Origin: JBBDMC01 sp963775235
GTDB lineage: Bacteria > Pseudomonadota > Alphaproteobacteria > Rhizobiales > Kaistiaceae
Assembly: GCA_963775235.1 (NCBI GenBank)
Contig: CAVZHY010000002.1
Coordinates: 124,001-188,000 of the forward strand
DNA: 64,000 bases
Reading direction: 5' to 3'
The translations under genes were made by a program, and so were the position numbers. Every line of letters starts with the position of its first letter. The stretch's first letter is position 1. Below, piece after piece: positions 27,904-36,081 of the stretch. A model generated the notes under the pieces. It was given only the letters and a program-made list of their open reading frames with translations, was not told the origin of the DNA and searched no databases.

Positions 27904-29331
27904 ATGGCCGAGGAACTGACCACAGACATATGCGTCATCGGCGCGGGCCCCGGCGGCGTCGCCGTCGCCGTCGCTGCCGCCACCGAGGGTGTGCCTGTGG
28001 TCCTGATCGAGCGGTCGAAGATGGGAGGCGCCAATCTGGCATGGGGCGGGGTGCCGGCGCAGGCGCTCATCGCCGCCGCCGAGGCCCATGAATTCCTGCG
28101 CCGCGGTCCGGCGCTTGGCGTCACCGGTGCGCCGCTCCAGGTCAATCTGGCCAGGGTCCGCGATCATATCGCAACCGTCATGGCGGCCGTCGGAGCCAAC
28201 GTCTCGGCCGAGCGGCTGACGGCGCTGGGCGTCAAGGTCATCAATGGGTCGGCCCGGTTTGCCGACCCCAACACGGTCAGCGCCGGCGATTTCACGGTGC
28301 GCGCCCGCCGCATCGTGCTGGCCGTCGGATCGGTTCCGGCTCCCCCAGATCTCCCCGGTCTCGATACGGTCGAAACCGTCAGCGCCGAGGGCCTCTTCGA
28401 TCTCGGCCGCAAGATCGGCCACCTGATCGTGCTCGGCGCCACCCGTGTCGGATTCGAGGTGGCGCAGGCGTACGCGCGGCTCGGCATCGATGCGACCATC
28501 ATCGACCAGCAGGCGCCCCTGGCCGGCGACGATCCGGAACTCGCCGAGATCGTCGTCGGCCGCCTTCGCGCCGAGGGCGTGCGCATGCGCGCGCCGGTCC
28601 CGATCCGGTCGCTGGCCCGGCGGCGGGGCGGCATTCGCATCATGATCGGCGGCGCGGACGAGGAAGAGACCGCCATCGACAGCTCCCACCTCTTCGTCGC
28701 CGCCGGCCGCGCTCCTGCCGTCGACGGCCTGGAACTCGCCACCGCGGGCATCGCTCACGACAAGGACGGCATCACCGTCGATCGGCGCCTCAGGACGACC
28801 AACCGCCGCGTCTACGCCATCGGCGATGCGATCGCCGGGCCTGCCCGCGTCGCCCGCGCCGAGCACGAGGCGGCTTACGTGCTGCAGTCGATCCTCTTCC
28901 GCAGTCCGGCCTCCTGCGATCGTTCCGCCGTGCCGATGGTTACCAACACCGATCCGGCGATGGCGACCGTCGGTCTCGGCGAGGCCGAGGCGCGGGTGCG
29001 GCATCGTGACATCAGGGTCCTTCGGTATCCCTTCGCCGAAAATGATCGGGCCCAGGCCGAGCGCCTACCGCAGGGCGTGATCAAGGTAATTACTACCAGA
29101 CGTGGCAAGATCCTCGGTGCGGGCATCGTCGGACACGCTGCCGCAGACCTGATAACACCGTGGTCGCAGGCCATGGCAGCAGGGCTCGCAATCGCCACAC
29201 TACAGGCCCTGCCGACGCCTTACCCCGCCCGGTCCGAAGTCACCCGACGCGTCGCGGCGAGCTTCCGCGGGTCCGGTTTGACCTCGCCGTGGCGCGGACG
29301 CATCATTGATTTACTTAGGAAATTCGGCTGA
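27904..29331 (+). CDS. FAD-dependent pyridine nucleotide oxidoreductase lacking the redox disulfide
   Basis: Flavoprotein of the lipoamide dehydrogenase/mercuric reductase superfamily, 475 residues from ATG 27904 (the longer frame upstream overlaps rpmH and is not used). It has the FAD motif DICVIGAGPGGVAVAVAAAT, the NAD(P) motif LIVLGATRVGFEVAQAYARL and the second FAD motif VYAIGDAIAGPARVARAEHE. The active-site segment reads GGANLAWGGVPAQAL where relatives have GGTCLNVGCIPSKAL, so both cysteines are absent, and the C-terminal HAHPT motif is replaced by QALPT. It therefore cannot work by disulfide exchange; electron transfer via FAD to a quinone or other acceptor is possible. A sensor kinase follows after five bases. 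Confidence 0.85.
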   Translation: MAEELTTDICVIGAGPGGVAVAVAAATEGVPVVLIERSKMGGANLAWGGVPAQALIAAAEAHEFLRRGPALGVTGAPLQVNLARVRDHIATVMAAVGANVSAERLTALGVKVINGSARFADPNTVSAGDFTVRARRIVLAVGSVPAPPDLPGLDTVETVSAEGLFDLGRKIGHLIVLGATRVGFEVAQAYARLGIDATIIDQQAPLAGDDPELAEIVVGRLRAEGVRMRAPVPIRSLARRRGGIRIMIGGADEEETAIDSSHLFVAAGRAPAVDGLELATAGIAHDKDGITVDRRLRTTNRRVYAIGDAIAGPARVARAEHEAAYVLQSILFRSPASCDRSAVPMVTNTDPAMATVGLGEAEARVRHRDIRVLRYPFAENDRAQAERLPQGVIKVITTRRGKILGAGIVGHAAADLITPWSQAMAAGLAIATLQALPTPYPARSEVTRRVAASFRGSGLTSPWRGRIIDLLRKFG

Positions 29332-29336
29332 GAGCG

Positions 29337-30794
29337 ATGTCCGACCGACCCGACAGCAGCGCCCGCCGGCTCCGCCCGGCGACCCGGCGCGGGCCCGGTC
29401 TGTCGTGGAAGCTTTTGGCGCTGACCGTCCTGTTCGTAATGGTCAGCGAAATCCTCATTTACGTGCCGTCCATCGCCAATTTTCGCGTTGCCTGGCTTGA
29501 TGATCGGCTGACGCTTGCGGACGCTGCGAGTACCGTGCCGGCCGAGGCCGTTCCCAATGAGATCCCGCGCGGGACCCAGGACGATCTCCTGAAAGCCGTG
29601 GGCGCTATCGCCATCGTCATCCGTACCGGCACCGTCAGCCGATTATTGGCTACGGTCGACATGCCGCCCAAGGTCGACGACACGGTCGATCTGCGCGTCA
29701 TGGACCCGACAGGCGAGATAGGAGACGCGTTCCGCACGCTTCTTTCGCCCCAGCCGCGGGTGTTGCGAGTAGTTGGCCAGTCGCGATCAGGCGCGGTGAT
29801 CGAGCTGTTGATGAGTGATCGGGCGCTGAGAACAGCCATGCTCAGTTACTCGTTCAACATCATCTGGCTGGCCGCGATCGTTTCGATCATTACTGCGGGA
29901 CTTCTCTATTTCTCGATCAACCGCCTGCTTGTGCGGCCGATGCGACACCTGACCACCAACATGGTCGCGTTCTCGGAACGTCCGGAAGACGTGGGCCGGG
30001 TGATTGCCCCAAGCGGGCGTCGCGATGAGATTGGCGTCGCCGAAGAACACCTGGCGACCATGCAGCGGGACCTGCAGACGACGCTGCGCGAGCAGCGGCA
30101 TCTGGCCGATCTTGGCCTGGCCGTCTCGAAGATCAATCATGACCTCCGCAACATGCTGGCCGCGGCCCAGCTCCTGTCCGATCGCCTCGGCAGCATTCCG
30201 GATCCGAAGGTCCAACAGTTTGCTCCCAAACTGATCGGGGCACTCGACCGGGCGATTTCCTATTGCCAGACGACGCTCGCCTACGGCCGTGCGCGGGAGG
30301 CCGCGCCCGATCGCCGGCTGGTCGCGCTGCGTCGCCTGGTGGACGACGTCGCCGACGTCCTCGGTCTGGTCGACCACGCCACGATCGCGTTCGATAACCA
30401 GGTGTCGGCCGGCCTCGAAATAGATGCCGATCCCGAGCAGCTTTTTCGCGTGCTCGTCAATCTTTGCCGCAATGCCATGCAGGCGCTCGACAGCGACCTT
30501 GGTCCGGCGGTCGTCCGGCGCCTGACCATCTCGGCCGAGCGCCAGGGGGCATCGGTTTCGATCAAGGTTCAGGACACCGGGCCGGGCGTTCCCGAGAAAG
30601 CGCGGGCATCCCTCTTTCGCGCCTTCACCGGCAGCGCCCGCCCCGGCGGCACGGGGCTCGGTCTGGCGATCGCGACGGAGCTGGTGCGGGCGCACGGCGG
30701 CTCAATCACCCTCGTCGATCACCCGGGCCCCGGCGCGGTCTTCATGATCGTCATCCCCGATCGCCCCGGTGGCGGTCGCCACAACGGCTCCTAG
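29337..30794 (+). CDS. HAMP-domain sensor histidine kinase
   Basis: Membrane-bound kinase of 485 residues. Two membrane spans (residues about 23-45 and 178-202) flank a periplasmic domain; then comes a HAMP linker (RLLVRPMRHLTTNMVAF), the dimerisation helix with the phosphorylated histidine in KINHDLRNMLAAAQLL, and the ATPase with N-box LFRVLVNLCRNAMQAL, G1 VQDTGPGVPEKA and G2 GGTGLGLAIATELVRAHGG. No response regulator is adjacent, so it is an orphan in this window. It starts five bases after the FAD oxidoreductase stop, so the two are probably co-expressed and may sense and act on one redox signal. Confidence 0.92.
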   Translation: MSDRPDSSARRLRPATRRGPGLSWKLLALTVLFVMVSEILIYVPSIANFRVAWLDDRLTLADAASTVPAEAVPNEIPRGTQDDLLKAVGAIAIVIRTGTVSRLLATVDMPPKVDDTVDLRVMDPTGEIGDAFRTLLSPQPRVLRVVGQSRSGAVIELLMSDRALRTAMLSYSFNIIWLAAIVSIITAGLLYFSINRLLVRPMRHLTTNMVAFSERPEDVGRVIAPSGRRDEIGVAEEHLATMQRDLQTTLREQRHLADLGLAVSKINHDLRNMLAAAQLLSDRLGSIPDPKVQQFAPKLIGALDRAISYCQTTLAYGRAREAAPDRRLVALRRLVDDVADVLGLVDHATIAFDNQVSAGLEIDADPEQLFRVLVNLCRNAMQALDSDLGPAVVRRLTISAERQGASVSIKVQDTGPGVPEKARASLFRAFTGSARPGGTGLGLAIATELVRAHGGSITLVDHPGPGAVFMIVIPDRPGGGRHNGS

Positions 30795-30851
30795 CCTTGC
30801 AAAGGCCGGGACCATTCAGTAGCTATGCTGCGCTGCTCAAGCGGCCACGCG

Positions 30852-30928
30852 GCGCCCGTAGCTCAGCTGGATAGAGCACCAGACTACGAATCTGGGGGTC
30901 GGGAGTTCGAATCTCTCCGGGCGCGCCA
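30852..30928 (+). tRNA. tRNA-Arg (anticodon ACG)
   Basis: Full cloverleaf: acceptor GCGCCCG (30852-30858) with CGGGCGC (30918-30924), D arm GCTC-GAGC, anticodon stem CCAGA/TCTGG with loop CTACGAA giving anticodon ACG at 30886-30888, T arm GGGAG-TTCGAAT-CTCTC. The CCA end is encoded (30926-30928). It decodes CGU/CGC/CGA after A34 editing. Confidence 0.97.
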
Positions 30929-31022
30929 TCGCCGCGATTTCCGAGGCCGGTGATCAATTGCGGCCTTGCGACAAGCCTTGGAGACTGATTATTCATTTGC
31001 TTGACACACAGCGAGAGATCAC

Positions 31023-31937
31023 ATGCAGGCGCAGCTTTCAGGCCTCTGGCCACCGGTAGTCACCCCATTCGATTCAGCCGGAGCTGTTGATCACCGGCGG
31101 CTTGTCCGCCAATGCCGGGCCCTGTTGGACGAGGGCGCCACGGGCCTCGCTATCCTCGGCACGACCAGCGAGGCCAATTCGCTGGCGCTCGACGAGCGGC
31201 GGAACGTGATCGATGCCCTGGTCGCGGCAGGCATCCCGGGCGACAAGCTGCTTCCCGGAACCGGCGCCTGCGCCATCAAGGACGCGGCAACCCTGACGCG
31301 CCACGCCGGCGAGATCGGCGCTGCCGGGGTGCTGCTGCTGCCGCCCTTCTACTACAAGGGCGTGTCGGACGACGGCCTGTTCGCATTCGTGTCCGAGGTG
31401 ATCGAACGGGCGGGACCGAAGGTGCCGCGGATCATGCTGTATCACATACCGCCGATGGCGGGCGTCGGCTGGCCGCTGGCCCTGATGGCACGGCTGCGCA
31501 ATGCCTTTCCCGATCTCATCGCGGGCATGAAAGACTCCTCCGGCAACTACGAACACACGCGGAGCGTGATCGAGGCGTTTCCGGATCTCGCGATCTTCCC
31601 CGGCGCCGAGGTGTACTTGCTGCAGGCGCTGGCCGATGGCGCCGCCGGGTGCATTTCGGCGACCGCCAACATCAACGCGCGTGCGATCGTCGGGCTGATC
31701 AACCACTGGCGGGAGCCGGACGCCGAGCGCCGGCAGGAAGCGCTCAACGCGGTGAGAAAGGCGGTTGACACGTACGACCGCATCCCGGCGATCAAGGCGG
31801 TGATCGCGGCGCGCTATCGCGACGACTCGTGGCTGCGCGTGAGGCCGCCGCTGATGCCGCTCAGCAGATCCGCCCACGATGCGCTGCTCGCCGAACCGGC
31901 GCTCGCGGCGCTTCCGAAGGCCGAGGAGGTCGTCTAG
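31023..31937 (+). CDS. DapA/NanA-family dihydrodipicolinate synthase-like aldolase
   Basis: TIM-barrel class I aldolase, 304 residues. It has the family GTTSE carboxylate-binding motif (ILGTTSEANSL near residue 46), the YHIPPMAG strand with the catalytic tyrosine near residue 140, and the Schiff-base lysine in AGMKDSSGN near residue 165. True dapA genes are normally elsewhere, and this one heads a catabolic cluster, so it more likely cleaves or dehydrates a keto acid (for example a 2-keto-3-deoxy acid) than makes dihydrodipicolinate. It begins 94 bases after the tRNA. Confidence 0.88.
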   Translation: MQAQLSGLWPPVVTPFDSAGAVDHRRLVRQCRALLDEGATGLAILGTTSEANSLALDERRNVIDALVAAGIPGDKLLPGTGACAIKDAATLTRHAGEIGAAGVLLLPPFYYKGVSDDGLFAFVSEVIERAGPKVPRIMLYHIPPMAGVGWPLALMARLRNAFPDLIAGMKDSSGNYEHTRSVIEAFPDLAIFPGAEVYLLQALADGAAGCISATANINARAIVGLINHWREPDAERRQEALNAVRKAVDTYDRIPAIKAVIAARYRDDSWLRVRPPLMPLSRSAHDALLAEPALAALPKAEEVV

Positions 31938-31967
31938 CCACGCGCGCACGTGCCCATCGGCCGGAAG

Positions 31968-32912
31968 CTAGCCGAATCCATAAAGCCGGGACGGATTGTC
32001 CACCAGGATCATGCGCCTTGTCCTTGCGTCGGAGACCCACGTGGCGAACAGGTCGCAGAGATCGGCATCGTTCGGCATCGTCCTGGTGACCATGACATGG
32101 GGCCAATCGGTGCCCCACAACAGCCGTTCGGGCGCGCGGGCAACGAGCGTCTCGGCAAACGCGCGTGCATCCTCATAGGGCCAATCAGCCGACGAGATGC
32201 GATAGGGCGCTGTCATTTTAATCCAGCACCGGCCGGCGTCCACGAGTTGTAGCAGCGCGTTGAATCCGTTGTCTCCGACGTTGTGACCGACGCGGCAATA
32301 ACCCATGTGGCCGAGAACGATGTCGGCGGGCCAGTCGGCGAAAAGCGCATCAAACGTCGGATAATCATCGATGTGAACCAGCAGCTCGACGTGCCAGCCG
32401 CGTTCCGCAACGCGCATTGACAGGCGCCGCATCGGCTCCAACGGCAACTCCGCTCCCGGCTTGATGACGTCCACGAGATTGAAGCGAATGCCCCGAACGC
32501 CCGCGCTGTCGAGCCGCTCTAACTCTTCGTTGGCAACGTCGTAATCCACGACGGCGACCCCGCGCCCCGCGACGCTGTGCTGCCGGCAAGACTGAAGGGC
32601 CGCGATCAGCACGGTATTGTCGGTTCCGTAGACGCTCGGCTGGACGAGAACGGCGCGGCTGCAGCCGAGCTTCGCCAACAGCGCCGCGTAGTCCGGCAGC
32701 AGCGCGTCCGGCGGCGTGTAGATGCGCCCGGCAGCGTACGCGAATTGCGATTCCGGACCGCAAATATGGGCATGGCAGTCGCACGACATCGCCGGCAGCG
32801 GCACGGCCGGCGCCCGCAGGTCGCGATCCGGGGGCGCGCAATGCGGTGCATCCGGTCCGAAGTCCACGCGTTGATCCTCCGTCGCTTGCTGAGTTGCGCT
32901 CGCCGTTGTCAA
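31968..32912 (-). CDS. Amidohydrolase-family metal hydrolase, LigI-like (2-pyrone-4,6-dicarboxylate lactonase type)
   Basis: TIM-barrel hydrolase of about 314 residues in the amidohydrolase_2 group. The metal-site motif CDCHAHICGPES lies near residue 44, then VLVQPSVYGTDN, the strand with LGHMGYCR near residue 190, and the terminal GTDWPHVM near residue 280 containing the catalytic aspartate. Family members open lactones such as 2-pyrone-4,6-dicarboxylate or sugar lactones. The longest start is TTG 32912, overlapping the upstream binding-protein stop (TTGA); a GTG some 16 codons in is an alternative. No signal peptide. Confidence 0.85.
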   Translation of the reverse strand: MTTASATQQATEDQRVDFGPDAPHCAPPDRDLRAPAVPLPAMSCDCHAHICGPESQFAYAAGRIYTPPDALLPDYAALLAKLGCSRAVLVQPSVYGTDNTVLIAALQSCRQHSVAGRGVAVVDYDVANEELERLDSAGVRGIRFNLVDVIKPGAELPLEPMRRLSMRVAERGWHVELLVHIDDYPTFDALFADWPADIVLGHMGYCRVGHNVGDNGFNALLQLVDAGRCWIKMTAPYRISSADWPYEDARAFAETLVARAPERLLWGTDWPHVMVTRTMPNDADLCDLFATWVSDARTRRMILVDNPSRLYGFG

Positions 32913-33625
32913 AGGACGCCGACCGCTTCGAACGCGCGCTTGCCGGCCGGCGATGTCATCGTGGCTAGCAGATCGGGTGCGGCCACGTGTGTTCCAGCTC
33001 GGCTACTGAGGGCGCAGGCGTAGACAGTGTTTCTGCCGATCGCCGCCGGCAAGACGCCGACGAGATGGGTGCCGTGGTCATCGTGGAGGCGAATCTCCGT
33101 CACGTGACCAAAGCCTATGGCATTCAGGGGCGCATGCGCGAGAAGATGCTCCATGACCGCGGCGCCCGTCGGAACGATGATGGTTTTCCCCGCGATCCGC
33201 TCGCTCAAGCCGAGCTTCGCCATCATTTCCGCCACGTATATGCCGCTCGAGGCGCGATTGTAGACGACCTGCCCGGCCGCAAGGACCGCGTCGGTGAATG
33301 TCTCAACCGACGACAGGTCCGGCTCCGGAGCGCCGTCGCGGACGACCACGCCGACCGAGACGGCGCCGATCGGCGCCACCGTTTGCGCATCGACGCGGCC
33401 GAGCGCCGCCAGCTCTTCCAGCGTCGTCAGCGGCGCGATGACGATGTCGGCCCATGCATCGCCGGCGATAACGCGCTTCCTGACCTCGGGCGCCGTGGCG
33501 AGATCGATGTCAAATCCGGTGCCGGTCTTCGCAAGGAACATTTCGGCACATGCGCGCACGCCGAGCTTGGGGGCATCGGTGCTGAGGATATGGATGGTAT
33601 CGGGGTCGGCGGTGGCGTTGAGCAT
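32909..33625 (-). CDS. ModA-like substrate-binding-domain protein without signal peptide
   Basis: A 238-residue protein resembling the periplasmic binding-protein type II fold of molybdate-binding ModA: LATAPEVRKRVIAGDAWADI (ligand loop), RVDAQTVAPIGAVSVGVVVRDGA, VVYNRASSGIYVAEMMAKLGL. No signal peptide or lipobox is visible at the N-terminus MLNATADPDTIHILST, so it may be cytoplasmic or exported by another route. It is translationally coupled to the LigI-like hydrolase (four-base overlap) and divergent from the LVIVD gene. The ligand is unknown; a small carboxylate fits the neighbourhood. Confidence 0.72.
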   Translation of the reverse strand: MLNATADPDTIHILSTDAPKLGVRACAEMFLAKTGTGFDIDLATAPEVRKRVIAGDAWADIVIAPLTTLEELAALGRVDAQTVAPIGAVSVGVVVRDGAPEPDLSSVETFTDAVLAAGQVVYNRASSGIYVAEMMAKLGLSERIAGKTIIVPTGAAVMEHLLAHAPLNAIGFGHVTEIRLHDDHGTHLVGVLPAAIGRNTVYACALSSRAGTHVAAPDLLATMTSPAGKRAFEAVGVL

Positions 33626-33726
33626 CGGAATTTATCGCTGGAAGTGGGCAGCCACGCACAATAACAAGTATCGCTGCCGGGGCGACAACCCATCGTGGCT
33701 GATGTCGCGAATTGTGAGACCAGTTC

Positions 33727-35052
33727 ATGAATGACCAACCCAGCCCGCCGAGCGGCGCCATCGCCGACAGAGTCCGGCGTATTGCTCACCTGGACCTGCC
33801 GGGAGCTGGTCAGGTCTACGTCTCCGGAGGCCATACATACATCGGGCATATCCCCCGCAAGGACGGGCTGGGTACCACGATTGTCGATGTGAAGGACCCG
33901 TCTGACCCGCGGGTTGTATCCACCATCACGCTCGATGACCGGGAGTTGCACAGCCACAAGGTGCGGGTGGTCGGCGATGTGATGATCGTCAACCACGAAC
34001 AGAACAACACCGGTATCGGCCGCAAGGCGGACGACATGCACACGGTGGCCGCGCAACTGCGGGATGTCCTCGGGCGCGAGCCGACGGATGCCGAGGTAGC
34101 CGAGAAGCTGGCATTGACCGAGGCCGATCTCGACTTGCTGAAACGATCGGAAGCGAAACCGTACGCCAACGGCGGATTCAAAGTCTACGACGTCTCCCAA
34201 CCCGCGAAGCCGCGCCTCCTCCACTACGAGAAGACCGGCGGCAAGGGTGTCCATCGCTTCGACATGGACGCTCGCTTCGCCTACATCTCAACCGAGATGG
34301 ATGGCTATCACGGCAACATCCTGGTCACTTACGATATCGCCAACCCGGGCTGGATCGATGAGGTCTCGCGCTGGTGGATGCCGGGGCAGCACGTCGCCGG
34401 CGGCGAACGCCCAGACTGGCAGGGCAAACAGCACCGGCTGCATCACGCGCTGCGTTTCGGCGATCGCATGTGGGCAAGCGTCTGGCACGCGGGCTTGCGC
34501 GTGATCGACGTCTCGGACATTTCAGCCCCGCGCACGATCGGCTCCTACAACTACCATCCGCCTTTTCCGGCGCCGACCCATACAGTCATGCCGGTGCCGA
34601 CCATGATCAACAACCGACAGATCATGCTCGCCATCGACGAGGAGGACGACTACTACAATCCGACGGAGGCGGCCCAGCGGAAGGGCCAACCGCACGCCAA
34701 CCTCTGGGTGTTCGACGCGACCGACCTATCCGCGATCGCCCCCTTGGCTATCTTTCAGGTTGGCGAACTCGATTCACCGTACAGCCGCACGCCGCACGCG
34801 CGCTTCGGGGCGCATCAATTTAACGAACGCATGAACGGCGGGACGCTGGTGTATTGCGCGTGGTTTGGTGGCGGCCTCCGCATCGTGGATGTCGCCGATC
34901 CCCTTCACCCGCAAGAAGTCGGCTCCTTCATTCCGGAGGCGCGGGGCGGCAAGCCGGCGCCACAAAGCAACGACGTCTTTGTCGACGACCGGGGACTGAT
35001 CCACCTCGTCGACCGGAACGTCGGGTACGACATCCTCGAATACCTCGGCTGA
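33727..35052 (+). CDS. LVIVD-repeat beta-propeller protein with a helical insert
   Basis: 441-residue protein built of LVIVD-type propeller repeats such as TIVDVKDPSDPRVVSTI, GFKVYDVSQPAKPRLLHYEK, LVTYDIANPGWIDEV, RVIDVSDISAPRTIG and RIVDVADPLHPQEVGSF. Between the second and third repeats, residues about 95-126 form a helical insert (LRDVLGREPTDAEVAEKLAL) that looks like a sigma-factor region 3 helix pair. No signal peptide is seen. Function is unknown; in this cluster it may be a binding or scaffold protein. ATG 33727 follows a 101-base gap from the divergent binding-protein gene. Confidence 0.8.
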   Translation: MNDQPSPPSGAIADRVRRIAHLDLPGAGQVYVSGGHTYIGHIPRKDGLGTTIVDVKDPSDPRVVSTITLDDRELHSHKVRVVGDVMIVNHEQNNTGIGRKADDMHTVAAQLRDVLGREPTDAEVAEKLALTEADLDLLKRSEAKPYANGGFKVYDVSQPAKPRLLHYEKTGGKGVHRFDMDARFAYISTEMDGYHGNILVTYDIANPGWIDEVSRWWMPGQHVAGGERPDWQGKQHRLHHALRFGDRMWASVWHAGLRVIDVSDISAPRTIGSYNYHPPFPAPTHTVMPVPTMINNRQIMLAIDEEDDYYNPTEAAQRKGQPHANLWVFDATDLSAIAPLAIFQVGELDSPYSRTPHARFGAHQFNERMNGGTLVYCAWFGGGLRIVDVADPLHPQEVGSFIPEARGGKPAPQSNDVFVDDRGLIHLVDRNVGYDILEYLG

Positions 35053-35083
35053 GGTTCCAGATCGGGCCGGCGATTAGGGGGCG

Positions 35084-36079
35084 TCAGCGAGATTTTCGCA
35101 CATTCCGGCGGGCCAACACCCCTTCGTTGAGAACGCGTTTCGGTTCGCCTTTCATCCACGCAGCAATGTCGTCGACAACCTGGCCGTAGTCGGTCCGGTA
35201 CCGCTCCAGGGTCACGCCGCCGAGGTGGGGCGTGATCACCGCGTTATCCAGAGCAAGCAGCGGATGATCCCGCGGCAGCGGCTCCACATCGAAAACGTCA
35301 AGCCCGGCTCCTGCGATCGTCCGCGATTGCAGCGCATCGATCAAAGCGGCTTCGTCAACAAGGCCGCTTCGCGCGGTATTGACCAGGAAGGCCGTCGGCT
35401 TCATCAGGCCAAGCTGGTGGCGACCGATGATGCCGCGCGTCCGATCACCAAGCCTCAGGTGCAGGGTGACGAAATCGGACTCGGCGAGGAGCTGGTCGAG
35501 CGGTAGGAGGACCGCGCCGTGTGCGCGGGCGCGCTCCTCCGTCAGGTTCTGGCTCCACGCGACCACCCGCATCCCAAAGGCAGCGCCGATGCGGGCAACC
35601 GTTGCCCCGATCTTGCCGAGGCCCAGAATGCCCAATGTGTTACCCGTAAGGCGCCTGCCGAGGGCCGTCTGCCACCGGCCTGCCCGGGCCGCGGCGTCCT
35701 CGCGCGGAATGTTGCGGGCAAGGGCCAGGATCAGCCCCCAGGTGAGCTCGTCCGGATCCGGCCCCTGCCCGCTCGTACCACAAACAACGATCCCGGCTTC
35801 CGTGGCGCGGCCCAAATCGAACGACGGGTTGGCCATACCGAGCGTCACGAGCAGCTTCAGGTTGGGAAGCCTGTCGATCAACGAGGCCGGAAACGGCGTC
35901 CGCTCGCGCATGCCGACCGCGACGTCGAACGCCTGCAGTCGCTCGGCAACCGCGTCTTCCTCGGAGAGGTGATCGCGAAAGAATTCAACTTCGGCACCTG
36001 TCAGACTGGCCCAATCAGCCAACGGCGGCAGGACGTCGAGATAGTCATCGAGGATGGCAACCTTCGCGATCCGGTTCAT
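35084..36079 (-). CDS. D-2-hydroxyacid dehydrogenase (NAD-binding)
   Basis: 331 residues of the D-isomer-specific 2-hydroxyacid dehydrogenase family. The Rossmann motif is LGILGLGKIGATVARIGAAF near residue 150, the arginine-containing VNTARSGLVDEAALIDAL lies near 235, and the catalytic histidine is in ITPHLGGVTLERY near 289. The N-terminal substrate part has CGTSGQGPDPDELTWGLILA. It is two bases downstream of the aldo/keto reductase stop, so both are expressed together from the shared divergent promoter. The acid substrate is unknown. Tail-to-tail with the LVIVD gene. Confidence 0.9.
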   Translation of the reverse strand: MNRIAKVAILDDYLDVLPPLADWASLTGAEVEFFRDHLSEEDAVAERLQAFDVAVGMRERTPFPASLIDRLPNLKLLVTLGMANPSFDLGRATEAGIVVCGTSGQGPDPDELTWGLILALARNIPREDAAARAGRWQTALGRRLTGNTLGILGLGKIGATVARIGAAFGMRVVAWSQNLTEERARAHGAVLLPLDQLLAESDFVTLHLRLGDRTRGIIGRHQLGLMKPTAFLVNTARSGLVDEAALIDALQSRTIAGAGLDVFDVEPLPRDHPLLALDNAVITPHLGGVTLERYRTDYGQVVDDIAAWMKGEPKRVLNEGVLARRNVRKSR

Positions 36080-36081
36080 TT

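Noticed and set aside
27667..29004. Long minus-strand frame upstream of rpmH
   Set aside because: Only the last 44 codons match L34; the rest is the shadow of the FAD oxidoreductase.
31023..31937. Assignment of the aldolase as biosynthetic DapA
   Set aside because: It heads a catabolic cluster rather than lying near the dap genes, and the DapA family includes many keto-acid aldolases and dehydratases.
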